Of a DNA stretch of 15,670 nucleotides, positions 1-7,696 are shown piece by piece. The stretch's first letter is position 1. Each line of letters opens with the position of its first letter. Position numbers and translations under genes: made by a program. The notes beneath the pieces are model-generated. The model was not told the origin of the DNA. It saw only the letters and a program-made list of their open reading frames with translations, and did no database searches. This DNA comes from an uncultured Lachnospiraceae bacterium (GTDB lineage Bacteria; Bacillota; Clostridia; Lachnospirales; Lachnospiraceae): contig CAMWJQ010000037.1 of the NCBI GenBank assembly GCA_947174615.1, positions 1 through 15,670 on the forward strand. The letters run 5' to 3'.

Positions 1-26
1 TTATATTACTTTTTATCTTTTCTTAC

Positions 27-121
27 TACACTATAACAAGTTTTCTACAAGAAAACAAGAAAAATCGAGCTACACCGTTCGACACATATCGACAAAAGTT
101 CAAAAATTTGATACACTATAA
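27..121 (+). repeat. Two copies of TACACTATAA upstream of the XRE gene
   Basis: The 10-mer TACACTATAA occurs at 27-36 and again at 112-121, 85 bp apart. The second copy overlaps the proposed -10 box of the small regulator gene. The first may be a second promoter-like element or an upstream operator, but no good -35 precedes it inside the window. A 7-bp inverted repeat (GTTTTCT at 40-46, AGAAAAC at 50-56) lies just after the first copy and has no U-run typical of a terminator. What is seen is the exact repetition; any regulatory role is inferred. Confidence 0.4.
89..117 (+). promoter_or_regulatory. Putative sigma-A promoter of the XRE gene
   Basis: TCGACA at 89-94 (weak -35) and TACACT at 112-117 (-10) are separated by 17 bp. 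Transcription would start near 124, giving a leader of about 36 nt before the TTG start at 160. TATAAA at 117-122 is an alternative -10 with a worse -35. The hexamer TCGACA also occurs at 79-84, one helical turn upstream. Confidence 0.45.
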
Positions 122-144
122 ACAGGGAAAATCTGACAAAAGTT
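91..144 (+). repeat. Direct repeat GACAAAAGTT (possible operator pair)
   Basis: The exact 10-mer GACAAAAGTT occurs at 91-100 and 135-144, with starts 44 bp apart, close to four helical turns. One copy overlaps the -35/spacer of the proposed promoter and the other lies just upstream of the ribosome binding site. This is the usual position for an autoregulatory operator of a small XRE-type repressor. Binding is inferred. Confidence 0.4.
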
Positions 145-159
145 TTAGGGAGAATTGTT

Positions 160-393
160 TTGGATAATGAATATGGGCATATAGAAATCAAATTAAATGA
201 TTTGCTGCAAAAGAAAGGGCTGAATAAAAATAAACTGTCTCACAAAGCGGAGATGAATTGGAAGCAGGTTGACAATTACTGTACAAATACTGTGACACGA
301 CTGGATGTATCTGTCCTCTGCAAGCTCTGTACCGCGTTGGACTGTGAAATACAGGATTTACTGGTATTTTGTCCGCCAGATCAGAAAAACTGA
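160..393 (+). CDS. Small XRE (Cro/CI)-type helix-turn-helix regulator
   Basis: This 77-aa protein is essentially one helix-turn-helix domain (about residues 8-70). The first two helices of the Cro/CI fold fit residues 9-31, and the recognition-helix region is around MNWKQVDNY (32-40). Length and layout match stand-alone YozG-like XRE regulators, which are cytoplasmic DNA-binding proteins that often autoregulate. The start is a TTG at 160, chosen because AGGGAG at 147-152 sits 7 nt upstream; the only nearby ATG, at 167, is out of frame. The gene is monocistronic and convergent with the transporter gene, and its stop codon lies inside the terminator stem. Repeated 10-mers upstream suggest its own operator. 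The target is unknown. The fold is fairly certain, the regulatory role inferred. Confidence 0.75.
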   Translation: MDNEYGHIEIKLNDLLQKKGLNKNKLSHKAEMNWKQVDNYCTNTVTRLDVSVLCKLCTALDCEIQDLLVFCPPDQKN

Positions 394-432
394 TGTAAAA
401 CAGGCGCCGCACCTGGTTTACATCAGTTTTTT
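386..432. terminator. Bidirectional Rho-independent terminator
   Basis: A long, nearly perfect inverted repeat has arms ACTGATGTAAAACAGG and CCTGGTTTACATCAGT around the loop CGCCGCA. It has an A-run on the left and a T-run on the right, so U-tracts follow the hairpin on both strands. It terminates the XRE gene, whose TGA at 391-393 lies in the stem. It also terminates the convergent transporter gene, which ends at 452. Confidence 0.9.
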
Positions 433-451
433 ATATGCCATATGTAGTTCC

Positions 452-2662
452 TTATTGGTGAATCGCCTTGCGTGTCTTGTGAATAAATCCCCTCACCTTT
501 GTCCGCTGTAAGAAAATGTCATAGCTCTTGATAATCAGTACCGAACACGCTGCCTGCTCCATGATCTTGTCTGTCCGGAATCCCGTTACAACCTCTTGGA
601 TTCCCCAGTCAAGCGACGCCCCCATAATGATTAAATCATACTGTTTCGAGTATTCTACCACCCGCTCGATCAAATCCCCGCTGCATACCTTAATCTCTGT
701 GGGCTGGTCAAACTTCGCTGCCGATTTATTCAGATACACTCTGGTATCCTCCACATCCTCCTCGTGATCGACCACATTCAGCAGTGTAATCCTCGCGTCA
801 TATGCATTCGCAATCCGGTTGACTACTTTCGCTGTCATCTTTGAGTACTTCCCACCGCCGTAGGGGAACAAAATGTTTTGAAATGTCCTCTCCCGGTCAT
901 GCATCCGCAGCACGCCGACATCCGCAGGCGCTTCCTGCAGCATCCTGTATGTGATATTGCCATGCATGTATTTTGCCAGCCCGGAACCATGCCATCCCAT
1001 AATCACCAGCGGATTTTTCTCCTTCCTGACTACAGACATGATTGCGTGAAACGCATCTCTCGAATTAATCAGAACGGGTCTCATGCACGGTTCCGCCTCG
1101 TATTCCTTGAGCATCCGGACAACACTGTCCTGTACTCCCATCGACTGCATCATGACATCATAGTCTGCGATTGTGAGCAGATTATCCGGAAACACATTGA
1201 CCTTCACAGGAACCACGGTGGTACTCTCCTCAGACAGCGCGATCGTTCTGCCAAAATCCAAAAGTCCCTCCGCCGTATTGGGATTGGAAACCGGAATAAT
1301 AATCTCATTCTTTCTGTTCTCTTTCTTCTGCGTTTTAATCTCCGGCACATCGACGATCGAAATTCCCTTGGATGCATATTTTAATTTCGGCATGATAAGA
1401 TAATAGTACAAAATCCCTGCCCCAATCACAGAGACTGCGATGATCAGAGCCGGGCGGTCTGATATTGCCAGATTGACGATCAAAAACAGATTCATCCCAA
1501 TACCAAGTATCGGTGTAAGCGGATACAGCGGCACACGGAATTTGCGCTCAAGTTCCGGTTTCTGCTGGCGAAAGAGAATCAGCGCCACATTGACAAGACT
1601 GTATCCTGTCAGCGAAAAGATGCTCGTCACGGTTGAAATATGTTCCAAATCCCGAATCGACACCGCAATAAACACGATAATCGAGGATACAACAATCGAA
1701 AAAACCGGCGTTTTTGTCGAGCGGTTGATTGCTTTGAACAAACTCGGCAGGCGCTGGTCTCTCGCCATCGCAAAGGAAGTCCTGGAGGATGCCATGACCG
1801 CCGTATTAATAGAAGAGAGCGTCGCCAGTATCCCGGCAAAGGCAAACAGGTATCCCCCAACTGCCCCGCCGATCTGCACTGCTGTATCAATCATTGGCGT
1901 GCTTGTGACCTCCGGCACGAGCTGCTGCCAAGGCAGAATCCCACAGCCGATAAAAAACACCGACGTCTTGATCACAATCACAGCCGCAATAGAAATCAAA
2001 ATCGCCTTGGGAATCGTCTTTTCCGGCTCAATGACCTCTTCGCTGGCTGTCGTGATAAGTCCGTAGCCGATATACGTCATATACAGAAATCCCATCGCAT
2101 TGAATACGCCCGGCATCCCCTGCGGCGTATAGGGCGTCTGATTGTCCATATCCATATGAAAGATGCCGACTACTACGTAGAGCGCCAGCAGCGCAACCAG
2201 CATTGTCGTAATAATATTCTGCAAAGTCCCGGAACTTTTTGTCCCCTTGATATTCGTGAACATGACATACACCACGAGCAGATACGCCGCTGCCATCTGT
2301 GGAATAAACGGAAAAATATAATTGATAAAATTTCCAAACCCCAGTGCAAACAGACCGCACGACATGGCATATCCGAGCCAGAAGCCCCAGCCGCAGATAA
2401 AACCGATAATATTGTTGCCCGTCGCCTCCTTCACATACACATAGCCGCCGCCCGCCTTGGGGATGACCGTCACCAGCTCTGCAAACGACAACCCCGTAAA
2501 GACTGCCGCGATACCTGCCAGAAAGATTGCAAGCGACGCGCCGGGTCCCGCCGTGGCATAGCTTGTGCCTGCCAGCACAAAAATCGCCGATCCAATCATC
2601 GTCCCAATACTAATCATCAGCGCAGAGTACATCCCCAATGTTCTGTCTAATTTTTGTTTCAT
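452..2662 (-). CDS. APC-family amino-acid transporter with C-terminal UspA-like region
   Basis: This is a 736-aa fusion. Residues 1 to about 425 are a hydrophobic amino acid-polyamine-organocation (APC) permease with about 12 membrane segments. The first helix carries the family's glycine-rich substrate loop, IGTMIGSAIF (19-28), and AGGGYVYVKEATG (70-82) follows helix 2. A linker (about 426-450) leads to two soluble alpha/beta units resembling universal stress protein domains, about 452-588 and 592-713. They contain VIMGWHGSG (553-561) and IIMGAS (678-683), the latter followed by SVLII (707-711). APC permeases import or exchange amino acids by cation coupling; USP regions often bind nucleotides and could gate transport. 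ATP binding is not certain, since the first unit's glycine motif is irregular. The ATG follows AAAGGGG at good spacing. It lies 63 bp after the GGDEF gene with no clear terminator between, so co-transcription is likely. The substrate cannot be read from sequence. Confidence 0.88.
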   Translation of the reverse strand: MKQKLDRTLGMYSALMISIGTMIGSAIFVLAGTSYATAGPGASLAIFLAGIAAVFTGLSFAELVTVIPKAGGGYVYVKEATGNNIIGFICGWGFWLGYAMSCGLFALGFGNFINYIFPFIPQMAAAYLLVVYVMFTNIKGTKSSGTLQNIITTMLVALLALYVVVGIFHMDMDNQTPYTPQGMPGVFNAMGFLYMTYIGYGLITTASEEVIEPEKTIPKAILISIAAVIVIKTSVFFIGCGILPWQQLVPEVTSTPMIDTAVQIGGAVGGYLFAFAGILATLSSINTAVMASSRTSFAMARDQRLPSLFKAINRSTKTPVFSIVVSSIIVFIAVSIRDLEHISTVTSIFSLTGYSLVNVALILFRQQKPELERKFRVPLYPLTPILGIGMNLFLIVNLAISDRPALIIAVSVIGAGILYYYLIMPKLKYASKGISIVDVPEIKTQKKENRKNEIIIPVSNPNTAEGLLDFGRTIALSEESTTVVPVKVNVFPDNLLTIADYDVMMQSMGVQDSVVRMLKEYEAEPCMRPVLINSRDAFHAIMSVVRKEKNPLVIMGWHGSGLAKYMHGNITYRMLQEAPADVGVLRMHDRERTFQNILFPYGGGKYSKMTAKVVNRIANAYDARITLLNVVDHEEDVEDTRVYLNKSAAKFDQPTEIKVCSGDLIERVVEYSKQYDLIIMGASLDWGIQEVVTGFRTDKIMEQAACSVLIIKSYDIFLQRTKVRGFIHKTRKAIHQ

Positions 2663-2725
2663 GTTAAAATCCCCTTTCCTGCTCTCTAAGGTTCATACCA
2701 AGCTCTTTTGCCCGAATATTCTGCT

Positions 2726-5014
2726 CTACTTCGCCACACTCTTCACCCGGTTCTGTTTCTCCTCGTACAGCTTCCCGTCCGCGAGGGTCATCGCCTCTTT
2801 GAGCGTCAGCACATCGCCTGCCTCCACCATACAGGTTCCCACAGACACTGTAATATTATAGACTTTCGCACTCCCTTTATTATACTGCCCAAAACGCTTA
2901 TAAATCCGCTCCACAAACGCTTTCTCGCCCTCGGCGGCTTCCCCCGAAGGCGGCGCAGGCATAATCAACGCGAACTCATCGCCGCCGACTCTGCCGACAA
3001 GCCCTGTGCTGCCCGCTGTCTCCGTGAGCAGGTCGCTGATTAGCTTGATCGAAAAATCCCCCTCGTCATGACCATATCTGTCATTGATGATCTTTAGATT
3101 GTTCATATCTATGTACGCAACCAGCGTCCTCTCGCCCGCCTGTTTGTTCTTCTCCAGAAGTTTCTCTCCCGAATGGTAGAAACCGCGGCGGTTCATGATG
3201 CCTGTGAGCGCGTCTGATTTTGAAAGCGTATCGAGGACAATGTTGTTTTCCTTGAGTGTGATCAGACTCTCCTCCAGCTGCCGCTGAATCTGCTCGTTGG
3301 ATTTTAGAAGCTCCAGCATCTTGATCGCTGCCCCCATCTGATTCACCAGAAACTCTCCATTCTCAAACAGCTTTTCCGTCATATCGCAGATCAGGATACC
3401 GTACAGCATCTCATTAGAGAACAGCGGCAGCACGACAAGCGAGGCTGTCTCCTGCCCCACTTGGCTGTCACGAAAGATCGTGTCTGTCAACCGCTGCTGC
3501 TGTGCGCCGAGAACACTTGTCACCACGCCTGCACTGCGCACTGCTTTTAAATACAGCTTGTCTGGTATTTCCAGCACCTCATGTTCCAGATGCATGAGAG
3601 GTTTCTTGAAAACATAAATATATGCATTTTGAATATCGAGCCAGCCTAAGTGCTCTAACAATACCGCATAACTCTGGTCATTCCCCTTCTCAAACTGCAT
3701 GATATCCCGCACAAACAGCTTCATCGCATACTGCTCATCCTCTCTCGATTCTGAGATTCTGCCCAAGTGCTGCTCGACTGCCATCACCGTTCTGCGGTAA
3801 ATGACAGCAAATACATCTTCCAGCTCATAGCCCTTGCCGCCTTTTTGCTGAAATGCGCGATGCATATGTTCTATATGCGTCAGGAAATTCTCCATGTCGG
3901 CATACTCCATCGCACCGCAGCCAACCAGCGTATCGAATGTTCTCAAAAGCTCATATTTTTCCTCATTTTTCTGTTCTTTCGTCACAGCCTCTAACTCATA
4001 TAAATCAATTATATTGTTCATAAATGCCCTGTAGGCAGCTTTGAGCTCCAAGAGATTGCCGCGATAGAAAATATCATTGAAATACTTGTCAATGCTGCTT
4101 CTGTCAAGCCACTTGTCAGACTGCAATCCGTCCTTTTTCTTGATTGTTCCAAGGGAATCTCTTTTGATAAACTTCGTGGACAGCACCTGATCTTCCACAC
4201 GCTCACCCTTTATGAGCCGCAGCGCTGTGTTCATTGCCTTCTCTCCCAATTGTGTAGGGTCCGCCCAGACAGAGGCAAGCGGCGGTTCCATCTTGGCAGA
4301 GGCAAGCATGTTGTCATAACCAAAGATTCTCACATCCTTACCCGGTGTTCTTCCATGCTGCCTCAAGGCTTCATATAGACCGATCGCTGTATCATCATTG
4401 ACACAAAATATCCCCTGTATCTGCGGATTCTTTTCTATAAAAGTATCAAAGATCCCTCCTGAGTACCTCGACAGATTTCCCTCTATGTAACAATCCTCAT
4501 CAAATGTCATCTGATTTTCTTCCAGTACTCGGATAAAGGTATTTTTGCGCTCCTTGGCGTCTGTATTGCCCTCCGGACCGCCGACCATCCCAATCTTCTC
4601 CATGCCAAGGTCGCGAATCATATAGTTCATCGCCTCGCTGATACCATTGTAATTATCATAATTTACACTGACATATCCCTCCAGTTTTGAGGCAATCAGA
4701 ACACACGGTATCTCACTGTACTGTTGTATAAGCTGTCTGACGCGGTCTGCCTCCGCATAGCAGCCAATACTGTCTGCCATGATTAAAACGGCATCCAGCC
4801 GTTTTCCCTCTGCATAGGAAAAGAGTGTATTGTACTGATACTCATATAAGATTTCCTTCCTTGCCGTGAGATCTCTGTCCAGGTATTTCCCGGGGAAAAT
4901 AACCAGCTTCACATCCATTTCGCGGGCAGCCTTCATAGCGCCCCTACAGACCATAATGCTGAAATTATCTGTAATTCCGCTTGCCAACAGCCCCACCGTA
5001 ACTGCTCTCTTCAT
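2726..5014 (-). CDS. LacI-type sugar-binding domain fused to GGDEF diguanylate cyclase
   Basis: This 762-aa protein has no signal peptide and no membrane segment, so it is probably cytoplasmic. Residues 1 to about 295 form a type I periplasmic-binding-protein fold like LacI effector domains (opening KRAVTVGLLASG; GIFCVNDDTAIGLYEAL at 201-217; IFGYDN at 230-235), but without a DNA-binding N-terminus. Residues about 300-480 are a helical middle region, 480-560 possibly a GAF-like unit, and 562-600 a likely coiled coil. The GGDEF domain (about 598-760) has DALTGIMNRRGF, metal-site residues D636, N644 and D653, and an intact GGDEF at 677-681. It should convert two GTP to c-di-GMP, likely under control of a sugar-like ligand. 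No RxxD inhibitory site precedes GGDEF (GSTG instead). The start at 5014 is chosen because GGAGG precedes it by 8 nt; extending to 5086 adds 24 unlikely residues. The downstream neighbour is the APC-USP transporter. Confidence 0.85.
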   Translation of the reverse strand: MKRAVTVGLLASGITDNFSIMVCRGAMKAAREMDVKLVIFPGKYLDRDLTARKEILYEYQYNTLFSYAEGKRLDAVLIMADSIGCYAEADRVRQLIQQYSEIPCVLIASKLEGYVSVNYDNYNGISEAMNYMIRDLGMEKIGMVGGPEGNTDAKERKNTFIRVLEENQMTFDEDCYIEGNLSRYSGGIFDTFIEKNPQIQGIFCVNDDTAIGLYEALRQHGRTPGKDVRIFGYDNMLASAKMEPPLASVWADPTQLGEKAMNTALRLIKGERVEDQVLSTKFIKRDSLGTIKKKDGLQSDKWLDRSSIDKYFNDIFYRGNLLELKAAYRAFMNNIIDLYELEAVTKEQKNEEKYELLRTFDTLVGCGAMEYADMENFLTHIEHMHRAFQQKGGKGYELEDVFAVIYRRTVMAVEQHLGRISESREDEQYAMKLFVRDIMQFEKGNDQSYAVLLEHLGWLDIQNAYIYVFKKPLMHLEHEVLEIPDKLYLKAVRSAGVVTSVLGAQQQRLTDTIFRDSQVGQETASLVVLPLFSNEMLYGILICDMTEKLFENGEFLVNQMGAAIKMLELLKSNEQIQRQLEESLITLKENNIVLDTLSKSDALTGIMNRRGFYHSGEKLLEKNKQAGERTLVAYIDMNNLKIINDRYGHDEGDFSIKLISDLLTETAGSTGLVGRVGGDEFALIMPAPPSGEAAEGEKAFVERIYKRFGQYNKGSAKVYNITVSVGTCMVEAGDVLTLKEAMTLADGKLYEEKQNRVKSVAK

Positions 5015-5077
5015 CTCTCCTACCTCCGCTCTTTCGCTCTTCTCAATAACTAAAACTGGAACATTATGTGCATAAAG

Positions 5078-5110
5078 CCCCCCCAAAAGTAAAATCTACT
5101 TCTGGGGGGG
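5078..5110 (-). terminator. Strong hairpin downstream of the S41 protease gene
   Basis: A perfect 14-bp stem including one G-T pair has seven C/G pairs at its base (5078-5084 with 5104-5110), AAAAGTA with TACTTCT above, and a 5-nt loop. It starts 12 nt past the protease stop codon. On the minus strand it is followed by GCTTTATG rather than a true U-run, so termination may be partial, or it may stabilise the 3' end of the upstream mRNA. It separates the cell-wall operon from the GGDEF gene. Confidence 0.6.
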
Positions 5111-5121
5111 TATCCTCCTTA

Positions 5122-6348
5122 TCAGCGCATCAACTCAGCCAGCACTTCTTTTGCCTTTTCCAACTGATTGTCTGTGCCATTCTTATAGAGCTCTGCATCA
5201 AACTGGACTTCCACATCAGGCTCAATACCAATCCCATGAATATTATTTCCATTTGGCGTAAAATAACTGCTCACTGTAAGCTTGACTGCCGAACCATCCG
5301 ACAGATTGATCACTTTCTGAACAATCCCCTTGCCGAATGTCGTTGTCCCTACAAGCGTGCCAATCTGATAATCCTTCACTGCTCCCGCGAGAATCTCGGA
5401 CGCGCTCGCACTGAGTCCGTCCGTGAGCACGACCAGCGGCACTTGAATGGCATTGTCACCCTTGCAGGTATATTCCTCGCGTTTTCCATATTTATCCTCT
5501 GTATAGACAATCAGCCCCTCCGGGAGAAGCATACGCGCGATATCACAGACCGTAGACAGATTTCCGCCCGGATTGCCTCGCAGATCAATTATCAGCCCCT
5601 TCATGCCTTCTGCCTGTGCCTGCTCATAGGCAGCCTCAAACTGCCCTGTTGTCACTAGGTCAAATTCAACAATTTGGATATATGCCATACCATTGTCGAG
5701 CATTTCATATTCCACAGTAGGACTTTCAATTTTTCTGCGCTCCACATCAATCTCCAATGGCTCTGATGCGTTTTCCCGAAGGATCGTGAGCGTCACATAA
5801 GTGTGCTCTTCCCCTTTGATCTTACTCACGACATAGGCTTTATCCCTGCCCTGCATATCCTCGCCATTGACTTTATAAATGTAGTCTCCCTTCATCAGAC
5901 CGCTCGTCTCCGCAGGTGTATTCTTGATTACGCCGCTGATCTGCACATACCCTGTATCTCCGTCCTGAATATAGGCGCCGATTCCATAATAAATACCTTC
6001 TGTCTGCTGCTGTAATGCGACCAGCTCTTCATTTGTATAATAGACACTATATGGGTCCTCCAGCGAACGCAGAAGCCCTCTGTATAGTCCGTCCTCCAGC
6101 GTTTCTTCCTCGACATCCTTCCAGAAATACTTCTGTATCGTATCCTCCAAGAGCGCGAGTTTCTTCTCCACAGTTCCATCTGTTATGTGTGACTCTGCCA
6201 TCGCATTTCCCCTGGCGAGCGGCAGGATCACATGAAAAAACCGTACCATACCCACAATGCCAAGTGTGACTGCGATCGCTGCCAAAATCCCCGTGACAAT
6301 GCCCAAAATATAATATTTGGTGGTTGACTTATTTGTTTGGTTTTGCAT
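5122..6348 (-). CDS. S41 C-terminal processing protease (CtpA/CtpB type)
   Basis: This 408-aa serine protease has one N-terminal membrane anchor (about 11-38), placing the rest outside the membrane. A helical segment (about 55-115) precedes a PDZ domain (about 117-200; GIGAYIQDG, SGVIKNTPAETSGLMKGDYI). The S41 core follows with LIIDLRGNPGG (252-262) and the catalytic signature DGLSASASEILAGA (310-323). By spacing with known CTPs, the nucleophile is S315, the general base K340 (TFGKGIVQ) and the supporting residue Q344. Enzymes of this family cleave exported proteins near their C-termini, for instance in cell-wall hydrolase control or sporulation signalling. The ATG follows AAAGAGG by about 6 nt. 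It is the last gene of the ftsEX cluster, 74 bp after the M23 gene; as I recall, a CtpB-type protease also lies near ftsEX in Bacillus subtilis. Family and activity are confident; the substrate is unknown. Confidence 0.93.
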   Translation of the reverse strand: MQNQTNKSTTKYYILGIVTGILAAIAVTLGIVGMVRFFHVILPLARGNAMAESHITDGTVEKKLALLEDTIQKYFWKDVEEETLEDGLYRGLLRSLEDPYSVYYTNEELVALQQQTEGIYYGIGAYIQDGDTGYVQISGVIKNTPAETSGLMKGDYIYKVNGEDMQGRDKAYVVSKIKGEEHTYVTLTILRENASEPLEIDVERRKIESPTVEYEMLDNGMAYIQIVEFDLVTTGQFEAAYEQAQAEGMKGLIIDLRGNPGGNLSTVCDIARMLLPEGLIVYTEDKYGKREEYTCKGDNAIQVPLVVLTDGLSASASEILAGAVKDYQIGTLVGTTTFGKGIVQKVINLSDGSAVKLTVSSYFTPNGNNIHGIGIEPDVEVQFDAELYKNGTDNQLEKAKEVLAELMR

Positions 6349-6370
6349 TCTATAACCTCTTTGTTTACAG

Positions 6371-6399
6371 CTTTTTTATAATAGTCTTTTTTATAATAG
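6371..6399 (-). repeat. Tandem 15-bp duplication in the M23-S41 spacer
   Basis: The 14-mer CTTTTTTATAATAG (plus strand) occurs at 6371-6384 and 6386-6399, separated by a single T, so it is a 15-bp tandem duplication. On the minus strand each unit contains TATTAT, one mismatch from a -10 consensus, but no matching -35 is visible. It could be replication slippage or a duplicated internal -10 for the protease gene. Confidence 0.5.
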
Positions 6400-6422
6400 C
6401 TTTTCTATATGATCTATTTCTG

Positions 6423-7661
6423 TTATTTCAGGTAATTCCATGGATTCACATAATTACCATTCAATCTCACGCCAAAGTGCAGATGATTTCCAGTAGACCT
6501 CCCTGTCGTGCCGACTGCGGCAATCTTTTGTCCCTTTGTGACCTCTGCCCCCTGTGAGACATACAGCTTTGACGCATGCATGTAGATTGTATACAAGTTA
6601 TCGCCATGGTACAGCATAATATAATTGCCCATCGTGCTGCTGTACGCCGCTGCAACCACCGTCCCGCCATACGCCGCAAGAATCGGCGATCCACCCGGCG
6701 CTGCCAAATCCAGCCCATTGTGGAATTTCATGACATTCAAAGTCGGATGCATACGCTCGCCATACTCGTCAGAAATCCGCGTATATGACGGCGCAGGCCA
6801 TGTAAACATGCCTCCATCATAAGTTTTCTTCTTTCCATTTGCCTCCTCAAGCTGTTTCTGCAAGGTCTTAGAAATCTCCTCAAGCTCCTTGATCTCGGCA
6901 TTCTGCGCCGCAATCTCCGCCTCATACTCCCGCAAAAGCTGCTCTCTGTTGCGAATGTCCGTCTCATACGCCTTGATATCTGCCTGTTTCTGCGTGATGA
7001 GACGCTCTAAGGACGCCTCCTCAGCCTCGACATTGCGCTTCGCTTCCTCCAAAAGTTCCTGCTCTGACTCTAGCTGCGCCTTACATACCTCGACATATTC
7101 CCTCGTCGCACGAAATTCTTCAAACATGCGTTTGTCCGATTCCGATACCTTCTCCACATAATCCACACGATTCAGCATATCCCCAAATGACCGCGCATTG
7201 AGAATTGCCTCGAAGTAAAAATAATCACCGCGCTCATACATGTTCTTGATGCGCACCTTCATGCTCTGATACTGCTTTTCCTCTCTTGCAACCGCCGCGT
7301 CAAGCTCTTTGACCGCCAGTGTAATCTGCGCTTCCTTCTGTGTAATCATCTCTTTGATCTCTGCAATTCTCGACTGAACCTCTTCGAGATTGCCGTCGAG
7401 CTGTGTCACATATGCCGCAAGATCTTTCTTGGACTGCTCAAGATCACTGATTATCGATTTGACATCTGTCATCCCTGACTGCAGCTGCTTCTTCTGGTTT
7501 TGTGCGTCCTTGATCTCCTGCTGCTTCTGTTCAATACTCTTTTTGAGATCTGATATATTGTCTGCCCGGCTGACAAACGACGGTGTTCCCACGAACACTG
7601 CCGTCACAAAGATTGTCGCCGCCATCAAAAATGCCACTTTTCTATAGTGCCTTCTCTGCAT
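6423..7661 (-). CDS. Secreted coiled-coil M23 peptidoglycan hydrolase (EnvC/PcsB-like, FtsEX partner)
   Basis: This is 412 aa from the chosen ATG at 7661. It has a signal peptide (RRHYRK followed by a hydrophobic stretch to about residue 30), a long coiled coil (about 36-275) and a C-terminal M23 endopeptidase domain (about 285-412). Metal and catalytic residues are complete: H314 and D318 (HNGLD), H362 (YMHAS), H393 and H395 (HLHFGV). Unlike EnvC or PcsB, which act through an amidase or a CHAP domain, this protein should itself cut peptidoglycan cross-bridge peptides as a Zn enzyme. The coiled-coil section around MYERGDYFYFEAILNARSF resembles CwlO/PcsB regulatory arms that dock on FtsX. The start is supported by AAAGGG 8 nt upstream and a signal peptide at residue 1. 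An alternative ATG at 7697 overlaps the ftsX stop (TAATG) but lacks a ribosome binding site. It lies directly downstream of ftsX. Confidence 0.9.
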   Translation of the reverse strand: MQRRHYRKVAFLMAATIFVTAVFVGTPSFVSRADNISDLKKSIEQKQQEIKDAQNQKKQLQSGMTDVKSIISDLEQSKKDLAAYVTQLDGNLEEVQSRIAEIKEMITQKEAQITLAVKELDAAVAREEKQYQSMKVRIKNMYERGDYFYFEAILNARSFGDMLNRVDYVEKVSESDKRMFEEFRATREYVEVCKAQLESEQELLEEAKRNVEAEEASLERLITQKQADIKAYETDIRNREQLLREYEAEIAAQNAEIKELEEISKTLQKQLEEANGKKKTYDGGMFTWPAPSYTRISDEYGERMHPTLNVMKFHNGLDLAAPGGSPILAAYGGTVVAAAYSSTMGNYIMLYHGDNLYTIYMHASKLYVSQGAEVTKGQKIAAVGTTGRSTGNHLHFGVRLNGNYVNPWNYLK

Positions 7662-7696
7662 AAAACCTGCCCTTTCTACTTCATTGTGCACTCTCA

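Noticed and set aside
40..56. Inverted repeat GTTTTCT/AGAAAAC as a terminator
   Set aside because: It is AT-rich, only 7 bp with a 3-nt loop, and has no U-run on either strand.
1640..2650. A 336-aa open frame on the plus strand
   Set aside because: It lies wholly antisense to the permease gene, is unusually rich in Arg, His, Cys and Gln, shows no family motif and has no ribosome binding site. It is a shadow of a high-quality coding region.
5068..5658. A 196-aa open frame on the plus strand over the S41 gene
   Set aside because: It is antisense to the PDZ/S41 protease region with intact catalytic motifs; its own translation shows no recognisable domain.
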